DNA from: Bartonella sp. JB63
Lineage (GTDB): Bacteria; Pseudomonadota; Alphaproteobacteria; Rhizobiales; Rhizobiaceae
Direction: 5' to 3'
Assembly: GCF_002022665.1 (NCBI RefSeq)
Contig: NZ_CP019788.1
Location: 1,199,501 to 1,263,500 of the forward strand
Length of the DNA: 64,000 bases
Below, one piece after another: positions 1 through 9,860 of this stretch (its first letter is position 1; every line of letters begins with the position of its first letter). The notes beneath the pieces are model-generated. The model did not search any database. It saw only the letters and a program-made list of their open reading frames with translations, and was not told the DNA's origin. The position numbers and the translations under genes are program-made.

Positions 1-39
1 AATTATTCCTAAAATGAATATCGCGTAAAATTTACTCAT
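1..39 (-). CDS. 5' end of an unidentified exported protein (partial)
   Basis: Only the first 13 codons lie in the window (M S K F Y A I F I L G I I). A Met-Ser-Lys start followed by a run of hydrophobic residues looks like the beginning of a signal peptide or membrane anchor. A good ribosome binding site (AGAGGTG) precedes the ATG by about six bases and lies across the stop codon of the ThiE-like gene, which ends only five bases upstream, so the two genes are probably co-transcribed. The function cannot be determined from this fragment. Confidence 0.55.
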   Translation of the reverse strand, partial: MSKFYAIFILGII

Positions 40-44
40 GGCTT

Positions 45-719
45 TCACCTCTCTGTGCGTAGAGGAGCATTCTGACACTTTTCTTTTATCATATCAAGCA
101 CCCTCAAAGGATCATCATGCATAAAAATCATTTCTTCCACGGCAATAAACTCACAATTGGTTTCCAGAACTTCATCAAAAAATTCGTATTCATTTCCTGT
201 TTGAATAATGGCAGGAGTTTGCATAATCTCTGCCCACCATCGCGCCAACTGAATATTTCGAGGATGCGGACGGGGTTTTTTGTCAGCGCCTAATTTTCCA
301 AACAAGAGATAATCAACTCCTGCTTCAGCGACAACCATCGCAGAGTGACGATTGTGCAAATTTCCACAACCAATTATTTTCTGTTCTTTTTTCAAACTTT
401 CGACGCTCTTTTGGATGTTCAAATCGCCTTCTACATGCAACCCATCGGCTTTGATCCGACCAACAACGCGGCTTTGCTCAGCAATAATCAGGGCCGCACC
501 ATTGTGCTGAATATCATGAACATATCTTTGTGCACTCTTTTGCAAATACTCTTCCCCCATTCTTTTCCCTTGCAAATCATACAAAATAACGCAAACAAAA
601 GATTGCGTTTGCAAAATCTGACGAAATAAAACAGGATTAAGTGTACGGCGCACATTTACTGTCAGAATCAACTGAGGAAAAAGACATTGCACAATTGGCT
701 TATTTTTTTGTTTTGTCAT
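45..719 (-). CDS. ThiE-like thiamine phosphate synthase family protein
   Basis: This 224-residue protein looks like a divergent member of the thiamine-phosphate synthase/TenI TIM-barrel superfamily. The segment GAALIIAEQSRVVGRIKADG, leading to LHVEG near residue 97, corresponds to the ThiE strand that reads (I)NDRVDLA..ADGVHLGQ. The later DYLLFGKLG corresponds to the phosphate-binding DY(V)GxGP region, and the VEEMIF near the C-terminus to the last barrel strand. Canonical ThiE would join the pyrimidine and thiazole halves of thiamine. The motifs here are weak, so the substrate is uncertain. The gene runs divergently from the OpgC-like gene and is followed directly by a second minus-strand gene at the window edge. 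Confidence 0.65.
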   Translation of the reverse strand: MTKQKNKPIVQCLFPQLILTVNVRRTLNPVLFRQILQTQSFVCVILYDLQGKRMGEEYLQKSAQRYVHDIQHNGAALIIAEQSRVVGRIKADGLHVEGDLNIQKSVESLKKEQKIIGCGNLHNRHSAMVVAEAGVDYLLFGKLGADKKPRPHPRNIQLARWWAEIMQTPAIIQTGNEYEFFDEVLETNCEFIAVEEMIFMHDDPLRVLDMIKEKCQNAPLRTER

Positions 720-742
720 CCTTCATCTTTCAACACAGTACT

Positions 743-780
743 TCATGACTCAAGATTAAAAAATCATTTTATAGTCATGA
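743..780. promoter_or_regulatory. 8-bp inverted repeat in the divergent promoter region
   Basis: TCATGACT at 743-750 is matched by AGTCATGA at 773-780, with 22 bases between. It sits in the 110-base gap between the divergent ThiE-like and OpgC-like genes and could be an operator. No regulator is identifiable, and an 8-bp match in AT-rich DNA can occur by chance. Confidence 0.25.
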
Positions 781-830
781 TCTTTCTCTTTTAACAACAG
801 ATTGTTTTTTGATATCTTAAGGGCTCCTTC

Positions 831-1952
831 ATGAAATGCTCCAAAATTTCTTCTCATCATAGTCCCCATACTCCCCGTGACACACGGATTGATGTTTTTC
901 GTTCTTTAGCGTTGTTGACAATTTTCATCAACCATATTCCTGGTACATTCTATGAGGATCTCACCCATAAGAACTTTGGCTTTTCTGATTCAGCAGAGAT
1001 ATTTGTGCTGCTTTCAGGGGTTTCACTTGGACTTAGCTTTCACACGCGTTGGTATAAATTGCCTTTTTCTTCTCTGATTTGCAAACTTTGGCAGAAAGCT
1101 TTTCGTCTTTATAAGGCGTATCTTTTCACTACTTTTGTCACCTTAGGTCTTTTTTGGGGGGCTTTTTCTTTTTGGCATTTAGAGCAATTCACCTCTATGA
1201 ATAATGTAGGACTGTTTTTTACAAAGCCGTTTCTTACATTTGTGAGTATTTTGAGCTTTGGTCACCAACTTGGCTATAATAATATTCTTTCGCTTTATAT
1301 TGTTTTCATGATTTTTGCGCCTTTTGCACTTTATTTGAGCTGCCAACACAAAGGACTTCTTCTTTTTACTTCCTTTACTCTCTATATTCTTTGTGGTCTC
1401 TATAGGATTGCTCCTCCTTCTTATCCTCTTCAAGGGCAATGGTTTTTGAATCCTCTTTCATGGCAATTTCTCTTTGTGATTGGCTTCACAAGCACTCTCT
1501 CTCTCAAAGAGGGAAAACCAATTCCCTTTTGTCGTCTTTTATTGGTATTTTCCATCATCTATCTTGTTTTTTCCCTGTTATGGGTACGCCTAAACTGGTG
1601 GGGAAGTTTGGGTTGGCTTCATTGGTCTTCACCTTTGATTGATTTCAATAAAACTTTTTTAAGCATCCCCCGTTTGTTGCATATTCTTTCCTTGTCTTTT
1701 TTGATACTTCGTCTTCCTTGTCTTCATAAAAAGTTTTGCGTCTCAATACACCATCCTTTAGCGATTTTAGGGAAACAGAGTTTACCAGTTTTTGTAACTG
1801 GTACTCTTCTTGCGATGTGTGGACAGATTTTAAAAACAGTGATGAATAATAGCTTTATGTTGGATACTCTTTTGATCATGAGCGGTATCAGCCTTCAATT
1901 TTTTATCGCCTATTATTATGAAAACAAAAGCACGCGTCATGCTTCACTGTAA
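831..1952 (+). CDS. OpgC-domain integral membrane protein
   Basis: A 373-residue polytopic membrane protein with about ten hydrophobic segments. Near the N-terminus it has the OpgC-family signature: R-I-D-V-F-R-S-L-A-L-L-T-I-F-I-N-H, then SAEIFVLLSGVSLGLSF. E. coli OpgC/MdoC is an inner-membrane acyltransferase that adds succinyl groups to osmoregulated periplasmic glucans. The alphaproteobacterial relatives are usually annotated as OpgC only by domain. The start is supported by AAGGG eight bases before the ATG. No opgG/opgH neighbour is present, so its role in glucan modification here is inferred from family only. Confidence 0.8.
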   Translation: MKCSKISSHHSPHTPRDTRIDVFRSLALLTIFINHIPGTFYEDLTHKNFGFSDSAEIFVLLSGVSLGLSFHTRWYKLPFSSLICKLWQKAFRLYKAYLFTTFVTLGLFWGAFSFWHLEQFTSMNNVGLFFTKPFLTFVSILSFGHQLGYNNILSLYIVFMIFAPFALYLSCQHKGLLLFTSFTLYILCGLYRIAPPSYPLQGQWFLNPLSWQFLFVIGFTSTLSLKEGKPIPFCRLLLVFSIIYLVFSLLWVRLNWWGSLGWLHWSSPLIDFNKTFLSIPRLLHILSLSFLILRLPCLHKKFCVSIHHPLAILGKQSLPVFVTGTLLAMCGQILKTVMNNSFMLDTLLIMSGISLQFFIAYYYENKSTRHASL

Positions 1953-2119
1953 AAAACTTCGGAAGCCTTCTACTCTAATCCCATTAACCTTAGCATAAAA
2001 AGGACATTGCACAATAATTCTAAAAAAGGTATTTATTGTCCTGTAGAAGGCATTTTAAAAAGAAATTTCCTATATTTTTGAATGTTCTCAAGATTGTTTT
2101 AGTTCTGGAGTATACAAGT

Positions 2120-2638
2120 GTGAGCGTACATGAACGTCCACAAAATCAGCCCATCGTCATGATTGAACATGATGCTTTTGAAAGTGTATTTGATCGTCTT
2201 TATGAAGAAACAATGGTTTTGATTGAAGAGACAGCAGCTTATATTGATACAGAAGGTCGCTTAGCTGCCCGTGAGCTTTCGGTAGAGCTTTCTGAAATTT
2301 ATGGCAAAGAAGCGATGTATTTAAGTACACGTTTGATGCAAATTGCTTCTCAGCTTTTGTTAATTCGTGCAGAGAGGGAAGGAGAAATGTCGCCAGAACA
2401 AATTCAAAAAGAAATTGTAAAAGTTTCGCTTTATACCCCATCACTCGAATCAAAATCTGCAGAGTGGAAAGAATTACCAGAAGTTTTTCGTCACTTTGTA
2501 AAGCGTTCACTTCGATTAGAAAAAAGAATGCGTCATATGAACTATGATAAAAAACACGCTTTTTTACGTACTTTATCCAAGAGCAATCCAGTAAACAAAC
2601 AGATTCAATTGCTCAAAACCGCTTTTCAGCGCCTTTAA
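2120..2638 (+). CDS. DUF1465 protein, RcdA-like (regulator of CtrA degradation)
   Basis: The sequence FDRLYEETMVLIEETAAYID, followed by an A-A-R-E-L-S-V-E-L-S helix and STRLMQIASQLLLIRAEREG, is characteristic of the DUF1465 family. This includes Caulobacter RcdA, an adaptor for ClpXP-dependent CtrA proteolysis at the G1-S transition. The open frame continues upstream to a TTG at 2036. I prefer the GTG at 2120 because GGAG lies nine bases before it and the conserved domain begins soon after; ATG 2159 is the alternative. The protein is predicted to be all-helical and cytosolic. It is followed by a weak hairpin near 2644-2665 and is not obviously in an operon. Confidence 0.75.
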   Translation: MSVHERPQNQPIVMIEHDAFESVFDRLYEETMVLIEETAAYIDTEGRLAARELSVELSEIYGKEAMYLSTRLMQIASQLLLIRAEREGEMSPEQIQKEIVKVSLYTPSLESKSAEWKELPEVFRHFVKRSLRLEKRMRHMNYDKKHAFLRTLSKSNPVNKQIQLLKTAFQRL

Positions 2639-2806
2639 GCGTTTTCTTTCTTCAAAAAAGAAGGAAACTATTTTTCCCCCTTTAAGTTGTATTTTGGTCT
2701 TTTTTTCAAATAGCTTTAGATTTTCTTTACTTTGATATATTCTTCTTTTGCTCTATTGGCTGAATTAATCTATTAAAACACTAAGAAATCAAATAAACTG
2801 AATTTT

Positions 2807-3316
2807 ATGGTAGAAACGATTCGCATTATAGGTATTGATCCTGGCCTTCGACGTACAGGGTGGGGGGTTATTGACTTATGCGGCAACCATCTCCATTTCG
2901 TGGCATCGGGAACCCTTCACTCTAACGCTCAGAATGATCTGTCTTCTAGATTATGCCAGCTTTATGAAGGGCTTTCAAAAGTTGTACACCAGTTTATGCC
3001 CCATGAAGCAGCTGTTGAGCATGTTTTTGTCAATAAAGATGCTGCTGCCACTTTAAAACTTGGTCAAGCCCGTGCTATTGCACTGCTAGTTCCTGCTCAA
3101 AAAGGTCTTCACATTTCCGAATATGCCCCTAATAAAGTTAAAAAATCAGTCATTGGCATTGGACATGGAGAGAAGGAACAAATTCACATGATGGTGAAAA
3201 TTCTTCTTCCTCGGGCTGAATTTGATAGCAGTGATGCAGCGGATGCCCTTGCCCTTGCAATTTGCCATAGCACTCACCGTATGAGTAACTCGCATCGTTT
3301 AAAGGCGAGCGCATGA
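2807..3316 (+). CDS. ruvC: Crossover junction endodeoxyribonuclease RuvC
   Basis: RuvC resolves Holliday junctions as a dimer with RuvAB. The 169-residue protein has the expected length and an acidic catalytic set: Asp11 in [13 protein letters not shown], Glu71 in [20 protein letters not shown], and Asp143/Asp146 in [14 protein letters not shown]. It is the first gene of the ruvCAB cluster: its stop overlaps the ruvA start by four bases, so the genes are translationally coupled. A stretch of about 170 bases upstream carries no gene and should hold the promoter. No LexA-type operator was evident. Confidence 0.96.
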   Translation: MVETIRIIGIDPGLRRTGWGVIDLCGNHLHFVASGTLHSNAQNDLSSRLCQLYEGLSKVVHQFMPHEAAVEHVFVNKDAAATLKLGQARAIALLVPAQKGLHISEYAPNKVKKSVIGIGHGEKEQIHMMVKILLPRAEFDSSDAADALALAICHSTHRMSNSHRLKASA

Positions 3317-3954
3317 TTGGAAAACTCACAGGAATTCTTGAACATATTTTTGATGATCATATTATTCTTGATGTGCAGGGTGTTGGATATACTATTTTTA
3401 TCCCTAACCGTCTCCATTCTTCTTTACCAGCCATAGGTGGAAGTCTAAGCTTGTTTATCGAAACCCATGTGCGTGAAGAAGCTATTCGCCTTTTTGGCTT
3501 TTCAACTAAATCTGAGAAAGAGTGGTTTTGTCTTTTACAAAATGTTCCAGGTGTTGGTGCAAAAGTCGCCTTGGCCCTTTTAGGAACCTTATCAATCAAT
3601 GACCTCAGCCAAGCGATTACTCTCAATGATATTGCGACAATCAGTCGTACTCCAGGTGTTGGCAAAAAAGTCAGCGAAAGAATTGTAAGTGAGCTCAAAA
3701 GCAAAGCTTTTCTCTCTAAAGAAGGTAACAAGAATTTTTCTTTTTCTTTTTCGAATCTCCCTTCAGAAGAGAATCATCAACCGACCAACGATGCTCTTTT
3801 AGCTTTAATTAAGCTTGGTTTTGATCATGATCAAGCAGCAACAACTTTGACTTCGGTTCTTTCTTCTCTTAAAGGTGAAACGGTTTCATCGGCACTCCTT
3901 GTTCGCCATAGCCTAAAACTTCTTTCCTCACAAAATCAAGGTAACAATGCATAA
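3313..3954 (+). CDS. ruvA: Holliday junction branch migration subunit RuvA
   Basis: RuvA tetramers bind four-way junctions and load the RuvB motor. The 213-residue sequence starts [20 protein letters not shown], the typical OB-fold opening. It then has two helix-hairpin-helix elements, [15 protein letters not shown] and [17 protein letters not shown], and a C-terminal RuvB-binding three-helix domain ([16 protein letters not shown]). Its start overlaps ruvC by four bases, and its TAA overlaps the ruvB ATG by one base. No anomalies. Confidence 0.96.
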   Translation: MIGKLTGILEHIFDDHIILDVQGVGYTIFIPNRLHSSLPAIGGSLSLFIETHVREEAIRLFGFSTKSEKEWFCLLQNVPGVGAKVALALLGTLSINDLSQAITLNDIATISRTPGVGKKVSERIVSELKSKAFLSKEGNKNFSFSFSNLPSEENHQPTNDALLALIKLGFDHDQAATTLTSVLSSLKGETVSSALLVRHSLKLLSSQNQGNNA

Positions 3955-5048
3955 TGCATAAAGATGATCCTCAGCGCCTTCTTGGTGCCATTCCTCTTCC
4001 TAACGACCCGGATCGTTCCTTAAGGCCGCAAACTCTGGATGACTTTATTGGTCAAGAAGCCGCCCGCGCTAATTTAAAAATCTTTATTGAAGCAGCACGA
4101 ACACGTCATGAAGCCTTGGACCATGTTTTATTTGTTGGACCTCCTGGTTTAGGAAAAACAACACTTTCGCAAATTATGGCAAAAGAATTAGGGGTTAATT
4201 TTCGTTCGACATCAGGGCCAGTGATTGCCAAAGCGGGTGATTTAGCTGCCCTTTTAACCAATTTGGAAGAACGAGATGTTCTTTTTATTGATGAAATTCA
4301 TCGTTTAAATCCGGCTATTGAAGAGATTTTGTATCCGGCTATGGAAGATTATCAGCTCGATCTTATTATTGGGGAAGGTCCTGCAGCTCGTTCAGTTAAA
4401 ATCGACTTAGCCAAATTCACCTTAATTGCAGCAACGACGCGTTTAGGCTTATTGACCACCCCCTTACGAGATCGTTTTGGCATTCCTATTCGTTTAAACT
4501 TTTACACCATCAGTGAATTAGAACATATTGTTCAGCGAAATGCTCGTCTCTTTTCGGTCCAGATCAATGATGATGGCGCCCATGAAATCGCGCGCCGTTC
4601 TCGTGGAACCCCGAGAATTGTAGGGCGTCTTTTACGACGTGTGTGTGATTTTGCTTTAGTCAAACAGGTCGAAAAAATTGATCGTGCACTCGCTGATGAA
4701 GCTCTTTCGCGTCTTGAAGTTGATCATCTTGGTCTTGATTCTTTGGATCGCCGTTACCTTATTCTCATTGCTCAAACTTTTTTAGGAGGCCCGGTTGGTA
4801 TTGAAACAATTGCTGCTGCTCTTTCAGAACCACGTGATGCGATTGAAGATATTATTGAGCCTTATTTGCTCCAACAAGGTTTTATTCAACGAACAGCGCG
4901 CGGGCGGATTTTGACAGAAAAAGCCTGGACACATTTAGGACTTCGCTCTCCCACAAACGCAGAGTCAATAAAAAAAGCTTCTCCACCGATTAACACCCAC
5001 TCTCAAGAGCCTTTTCAGCCCTCTTTCTGGGAGAAAGAAAATGAATAA
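3954..5048 (+). CDS. ruvB: Holliday junction branch migration ATPase RuvB
   Basis: A 364-residue AAA+ ATPase that drives branch migration. Walker A is GPPGLGKTT at residues 62-70 and Walker B is FIDEIH at 111-116. The sensor region [17 protein letters not shown] and the winged-helix DNA-binding domain near the C-terminus ([20 protein letters not shown]) are all present. It follows ruvA directly and overlaps the start of the ybgC reading frame by eight bases, so the ruv genes and the tol cluster may be one transcript. Confidence 0.97.
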   Translation: MHKDDPQRLLGAIPLPNDPDRSLRPQTLDDFIGQEAARANLKIFIEAARTRHEALDHVLFVGPPGLGKTTLSQIMAKELGVNFRSTSGPVIAKAGDLAALLTNLEERDVLFIDEIHRLNPAIEEILYPAMEDYQLDLIIGEGPAARSVKIDLAKFTLIAATTRLGLLTTPLRDRFGIPIRLNFYTISELEHIVQRNARLFSVQINDDGAHEIARRSRGTPRIVGRLLRRVCDFALVKQVEKIDRALADEALSRLEVDHLGLDSLDRRYLILIAQTFLGGPVGIETIAAALSEPRDAIEDIIEPYLLQQGFIQRTARGRILTEKAWTHLGLRSPTNAESIKKASPPINTHSQEPFQPSFWEKENE

Positions 5049-5477
5049 AGCTCCACCCTTTAATCATCCTCACTCTCCTTATTTTCATGACCTTCAAGCA
5101 CGAATTTATGTAGCTGATACGGATTTTTCTGGTGTTGTTTACCATGCACGTTACCTTGAGTTTTTAGAACGGGGACGTTCAGAATTCTTGCGTGATATGG
5201 GTTTTAAAAACAATGAATTAATCTCGGATAGCCAAGGTGAGAAATTATTTTTGTTGTACATCATATGGACATCACCTTTTCTAAATCAGCCATTCTTGAT
5301 GATCTTTTAACCATAAAAACATCCCTACGACACGTTCAAGGGGCACGCTTTTTCATGGATCAGGTTATTTTGTGTGGCGGAACTCTCTTGATTAAAGCAC
5401 AAGTTGAAATTGCCGTTATCAATCAAGAAGGAAAACCGCGCCGTTTACCCAAGAATCTTTTTTCTCTTTCCTTGTAA
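5041..5477 (+). pseudogene. ybgC: YbgC-type acyl-CoA thioesterase, frameshifted
   Basis: YbgC is a hotdog-fold thioesterase encoded at the head of tol-pal clusters. The first frame (5041 onward) has the family start ARIYVADTDFSGVVYHARYL, including the catalytic Asp, and the LEFLERGRSEFLRDMGF segment. It runs out of frame at the T5 tract 5248-5252. The rest of the protein, VVHHMDITFSKSAILDDLL and onward to 5477, continues in the -1 frame. One additional T would restore a single protein of about 145 residues, which is normal for the family. This is either a real one-base deletion, a sequencing under-call, or slippage. A similar lesion type occurs twice in tolA nearby. Confidence 0.8.
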
Positions 5478-5646
5478 AAGCGTTATTCGATCAACATTGT
5501 TTAAAGAATAAAAGAAGAATAAAGAGATTTTTTGAACATTTTTTGTCAAAAAATTTAACTTTGTTTTGTCAAATTTAGAAACTATAAAACAATATGCTGT
5601 AATGTGCTGTAAAGTGATGCATCTTTCATTGAAGAGGTTAAAAACC

Positions 5647-6360
5647 ATGGCACAAGTAGAATTTGCAAGTCCAGATACGATAGGAATATTAAGCTTATTT
5701 ATGCAAGCTAATTGGATTGTAAAGGTTGTTATGATTGGATTGGTACTTGCTTCCATATGGAGCTGGACTATTATTCTTGATAAATTCATCTCTTATCGGC
5801 ACATACGGCGTAATATCCATCATTTTGAGCGTGATTTTTGGTCGGGGCAGCCTTTGGAAGATCTTTACGCCACCTATAATAGTCAACGCAATAACAGTAT
5901 ATCCGTTGTTTTCCTTGCTGCAATGACGGAATGGAAGAAATCACTCTCTAAAGGATCGCACACACCCTTAAGCCTTCAGACGAGAATTGATAAGGCGATG
6001 GATCTAACCTTAGGACGTGAAAGTGTGAAAATAGAATCTCGATTAGGCTTTTTAGCAACTCTTGGATCTGCGGGCCCCTTTATTGGACTATTTGGAACAG
6101 TTGTTGGAATTATGAATTCGTTTCTTTCTATTTCAGCTTCTCAAAACACATCGCTAGCAATTGTTGCCCCAGGCATTGCGGAAGCACTTTTAGCCACTGC
6201 AATTGGTTTGTTTGCAGCCATTCCTGCTGTTATTGCTTATAATAAATTGACAAATGAAAGTGCGCAAATTATAGCCAAAATAGAAAATTTTGCTGATGAA
6301 TTTTCAACGATTTTGTCACGACGAATTGATGAAACAGCCTCCACCAACTCATCGTTATAA
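5647..6360 (+). CDS. tolQ: Tol-Pal system proton channel subunit TolQ
   Basis: TolQ, of the MotA/TolQ/ExbB family, forms the stator with TolR and uses the proton-motive force to power TolA. The 237-residue protein has a first membrane helix around residues 16-40 and the conserved second and third helices: LGFLATLGSAGPFIGLFGTV, then GIAEALLATAIGLFAAIPAV. I chose the ATG at 5647, preceded by AGAGG with good spacing, over the longer open frame from 5566. The longer frame would add a 27-residue tail with no family counterpart. It is intact although ybgC upstream and tolA downstream are broken. Confidence 0.93.
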   Translation: MAQVEFASPDTIGILSLFMQANWIVKVVMIGLVLASIWSWTIILDKFISYRHIRRNIHHFERDFWSGQPLEDLYATYNSQRNNSISVVFLAAMTEWKKSLSKGSHTPLSLQTRIDKAMDLTLGRESVKIESRLGFLATLGSAGPFIGLFGTVVGIMNSFLSISASQNTSLAIVAPGIAEALLATAIGLFAAIPAVIAYNKLTNESAQIIAKIENFADEFSTILSRRIDETASTNSSL

Positions 6361-6371
6361 AGAGGTGTACC

Positions 6372-6824
6372 ATGGGATTATCTGTTGCTTCTTCTGCTCA
6401 GAAAGGTAAACGTAGACGGCGTCATTCGCGTACTCCTTTAATGAGTGAGATTAACGTCACGCCTTTCGTAGATGTTATCTTAGTTTTACTGATTATTTTT
6501 ATGGTATCCGCTCCCCTTTTGGTAAACGGTGTTCCTCTTGATCTCCCCCATAGTCAAGCGAGCTCTGTACAAATGGAAAGTACTCCCTTAACAGTTTCGC
6601 TTGATGCCCAAGGGCGTTTAGCTATTAATCAAAACTATTATGATACAGAAGAAGCCCTGATTGCGCATCTTAAAGCCCTATTAGCCGAAGATCCGACACA
6701 GAAAAATAAACGTATTTTTGTGCGTGCTGCAAAAACTGTTGAATATCAACAAGTTTTGCAACTTTTGGCTCATATTCAAAAGGCAGGTTTTTCGCAAGTC
6801 GCTTTAGCCAGTTTAGGACAATAA
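6372..6824 (+). CDS. tolR: Tol-Pal system protein TolR
   Basis: A 150-residue ExbD/TolR-family protein. A basic cytoplasmic N-terminus (KGKRRRRHSR) leads into SEINVTPFVDVILVLLIIFM, a single membrane helix whose Asp34 corresponds to the essential proton-carrying Asp of TolR. The periplasmic domain follows. An AGAGGTG ribosome binding site lies just upstream, 12 bases after the tolQ stop. Works with TolQ to energise TolA. No anomalies. Confidence 0.94.
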   Translation: MGLSVASSAQKGKRRRRHSRTPLMSEINVTPFVDVILVLLIIFMVSAPLLVNGVPLDLPHSQASSVQMESTPLTVSLDAQGRLAINQNYYDTEEALIAHLKALLAEDPTQKNKRIFVRAAKTVEYQQVLQLLAHIQKAGFSQVALASLGQ

Positions 6825-6900
6825 AATTCTCCAAGAACTGTTACTTCATGCATCTCAAGATTCTTCGCAATCATGAAAAACAAAATAGCAAGGCATATCA

Positions 6901-8047
6901 ATGGAAAAAGGCTCTTATCACAGCATGCAGAAAAGTTTGGCTTTATCATTTGCATTGCATTTTATTCTTTTTAGCTGGGGGATAATGCACTTCAAGCCCT
7001 CTTCTTCTTTCATGCAACAGCCTCTAGAAATTGCTCCAATTACTTTGTCTTCTTTTGACAAAGATCTTTCTTTCCAAGAGGGCTCATCAAGTGCTCCCCC
7101 TCTTGAAAATGCCACTCCCAAACCAACGACAAAACCACAAGAAAAGAAAATGCCCATTATTTTGGTGAAGGAACGATAGATAATCAATCTCCGCTTCAAC
7201 TAAAAGAACAATTGCAACATATGGATGCAACACCTTCTTCTTTTGGAAAACAAGATGCATCGGAAATATTTGAATCATCCCTAAAAACGCAGGAATTGAC
7301 AGAAACAGAAGCTTTACTCCACACAGCTCCAGAATTCACGAAGAATGAAACAAAAACACCACCACAAGAGCCAGAATTAAAAGAAAAAACAGTTTCTCCA
7401 ACAGTTTTAGAACAAATAAAGCCAGAAGATTCTGTTCAGAAAATATTAGAAGAACTTGCTCAGGAAAATCATCCTAATGAGTTGATAACAACAATTACTC
7501 CTCCAGCCAGTATTCCTCTACCCTTTTTCAAACCGAAGACAAAACCAATCGAATCTTCTTATTTTCAAAAGGAAAAAAAATCTTCCCCCAAAGGAGAGCA
7601 AACAATAGAAGATATTTTGGCAATGGAAGAAACACATCTTATCAACCGTGCACGCATCCAAGGAGGGGGGGGAAACGTTCTAGTGAACGGGAAGCTCTAG
7701 GTGCGAGAAAAAATGTTGGTGACTCCGCAAAAAAAGCGCAAACACTCGTTAATCTTGTAGGATCCTGTATTCAACAAAAGCTTAAACTTGTTGCTATTGG
7801 AGGCAATTTGAACAACCGTCCTGTTGTGCGTTTACAATTTTATTTAAATAATCACGGATACGTAATAGGCGAACCAAAGATTGATCGGCTTAAAGGTGAA
7901 GAAAGTCAGCTCACCATTATGACACAACAAGTTTATGCCGCTGTTTTTTCATGCCAGCCCTATGAAAATCTCCCTCGTGATCAATATAATTTATGGGGAC
8001 AAGGTTTTGACTTTAATGTTGATCCTTTTCAAAAAACATTACCATGA
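6901..8047 (+). pseudogene. tolA: TolA, disrupted by two homopolymer frameshifts
   Basis: TolA normally links the inner-membrane TolQR motor to Pal/TolB through a long periplasmic arm. Three consecutive frames together encode one TolA-like protein. Frame 1 (6901-7179) has the N-terminal membrane helix ALSFALHFILFSWGIMHF. After the A4 run at 7147-7150 the -1 frame continues (NAHYFGEGTIDNQ onward to 7700) as a Glu/Lys/Pro-rich arm. After the G8 tract at 7665-7672 the next -1 frame gives RSSEREALGARKNVG and the C-terminal TolA domain (CIQQKLKLVAIGG, RPVVRLQFYLNNHGYV) up to 8047. Each break is repaired by adding one base. As written, only the first 92 residues are translated. Confidence 0.82.
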
Positions 8048-8085
8048 AATTCCATTTTTTCTCTCACAGAAAGGATAAATATCAC

Positions 8086-9408
8086 ATGACTATGACAAAA
8101 AGCATAATTTTTTCATGTTTTTTTTTCATCGTGTATTTATGGTTTTGCGGTTTTTCATCTGCATATGGACAGCTGAAAGGCACGATTGCAAATGCTGATT
8201 TTAACCCAATCCCCATTGCCATTACAGATTTTGTTTCTCACGATTCATTAGGCGTTAAAATTGCTGCTGTCGTTGCAGCAGATCTTGAAAGATCAGGGCT
8301 TTTTTTGCCCTTACAGAAATCTTCTTTTCCTGAAATATCTCCCAATCCCGATAAACAGCCAAACTTTTCCGATTGGAAAAAAATAAACACTCAAGGATTA
8401 GTTACAGGAAAAGTTTATAGAGAAGTAGATGGACGGCTTAAAGTTGATTTTCGTTTATGGGATGTCTTAGGGAATCGACAAATTAAAGGGAAACGATTTT
8501 ATACAGCAACGGAACGCTGGCGTCGTGTTGCACATATGATTGCAGATGAGATCTATAGCAAAATGACAGGTGAAAAGGGCTATTTTGATACCCGCATTGT
8601 ATTCATCGACGAAACAGGCCCCCACGATGCGCGGATCAAACGTTTAACAATTATGGATCAAGATGGAGCAAATTTGACCTATCTCTCTGATGGAAGTGAA
8701 CTTGTTCTTACCCCGCGCTTTTCTCCGAAGCGACAAGAAATTACTTATATGGCTTATGGTAAGAATAAAACACCCCATGTTTATCTTCAGCAAATGGAAG
8801 TAGGACAAAGGGAATTGATCGGCACCTTTGACAATATGACTATCGCTCCGCGCTTTTCTCCTGATGGACAAAAAGTCATTATGAGTTTGTTGCAAAATAA
8901 TGGAAGTGCCAATTTATATACGATGGATTTACGCACACGAAAGATGACTCGTTTAACCACAACCAAAGCCATTGATACATCAGCCTCTTATTCACCGGAT
9001 GGCACTAAAATTGTTTTTTCCTCTGATCGTGATGGAAAACCACAAATTTATACGATGAACGTAGATAGTAGCAATCTCCAACGTATCTCCTCTAATGAAG
9101 GAAGTTATTCCACCCCCATCTGGTCTCCACGTGGCGATTATATTGCATTCACAAAACAATTTCAGGGTCAATTTTCCATTGGTGTGATGTATCCTGATGG
9201 AAAAGGAGAGCGGATTTTAACAACAGGATTTCATAATGAAGGTCCTACATGGGCACCCAACGGCCGAGTACTGATGTTCTTTCGTCAAAATCCAGGAGAA
9301 GGCGCAAAAATTTACACGATTGATATTACCGGACGCAATGAACGCCTCTTGCCTACCCCCAATGATGCTTCTGACCCGGCATGGTCTCCTTTACTCAATA
9401 CACAATAA
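8086..9408 (+). CDS. tolB: Tol-Pal system periplasmic protein TolB
   Basis: TolB is a periplasmic six-bladed beta-propeller that interacts with Pal and TolA. The chosen ATG at 8086 is preceded by AAGGAT and begins a classical signal peptide ending near FCGFSSAYG. An in-frame ATG at 8044, overlapping the tolA stop, would only add 14 charged residues. The mature protein has the N-terminal TolB domain and repeated PD40 propeller motifs such as [16 protein letters not shown] and [11 protein letters not shown]. The gene is intact. Its usual downstream partner pal does not follow; instead an AT-rich accessory region begins. Confidence 0.93.
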   Translation: MTMTKSIIFSCFFFIVYLWFCGFSSAYGQLKGTIANADFNPIPIAITDFVSHDSLGVKIAAVVAADLERSGLFLPLQKSSFPEISPNPDKQPNFSDWKKINTQGLVTGKVYREVDGRLKVDFRLWDVLGNRQIKGKRFYTATERWRRVAHMIADEIYSKMTGEKGYFDTRIVFIDETGPHDARIKRLTIMDQDGANLTYLSDGSELVLTPRFSPKRQEITYMAYGKNKTPHVYLQQMEVGQRELIGTFDNMTIAPRFSPDGQKVIMSLLQNNGSANLYTMDLRTRKMTRLTTTKAIDTSASYSPDGTKIVFSSDRDGKPQIYTMNVDSSNLQRISSNEGSYSTPIWSPRGDYIAFTKQFQGQFSIGVMYPDGKGERILTTGFHNEGPTWAPNGRVLMFFRQNPGEGAKIYTIDITGRNERLLPTPNDASDPAWSPLLNTQ

Positions 9409-9860
9409 AAGAAAAATGTAGGAAACACATAAAAAGCAATCCCGGCCATTGCCCTCATTTACCTTTCAAAGTCTCAAAATTACTCTTTTAGTCTGTAGTT
9501 CGCTCTCTAAATACTCTACAGACTGCATTTAATGTCTTTTTGGACCATAGGAATCTCGCTAATCGATACTGTCCAGATCATGAAGAACGCTATTCGCTCA
9601 ATAATCAATTTTTGAGAAGTGACGGGAAATAAAATAAGATGGCCTTTCAGTTTTAACCATCACATAGGCAAAACGTGCTTTGCATCTCGAATGTTAATAT
9701 TTTTGTGCTTGTTTATGCTAAAAATAACACTATCAAACAACATCATCTACTTTAAACACATTTGTCGCCATCTACAATATCATCTAAACTATGATCTAAA
9801 TCACCCAATATATTTTTGTGCATCTCATAAACAAAAGATTGTACACTAGAATAGAATTTT
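9409..9860. other. Decayed non-coding stretch downstream of tolB
   Basis: No convincing intact gene. The plus-strand reading around 9525-9630 gives scattered short runs (NVFLDHRNLAN, DHEERYSLNNQ). These loosely recall the Pal motifs FFDLDSS and GHADERGTREYSL, so an eroded pal may lie here, but the match is too weak to call. The open frame 9619-9849 has no recognisable protein features. Confidence 0.35.

Noticed and set aside
345..629. 94-residue plus-strand open frame
   Set aside because: Lies wholly antisense to the ThiE-like gene, whose protein has family motifs.
7665..7672. G8 tract as a proven phase-variation switch
   Set aside because: A second lesion in the same gene at 7147-7150 means that a change at the G tract alone would not restore TolA, so switching is only one of several possibilities.
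9619..9849. 76-residue plus-strand open frame downstream of tolB
   Set aside because: It has no ribosome binding site and its composition looks random. Its second half is antisense to the antitoxin remnant.
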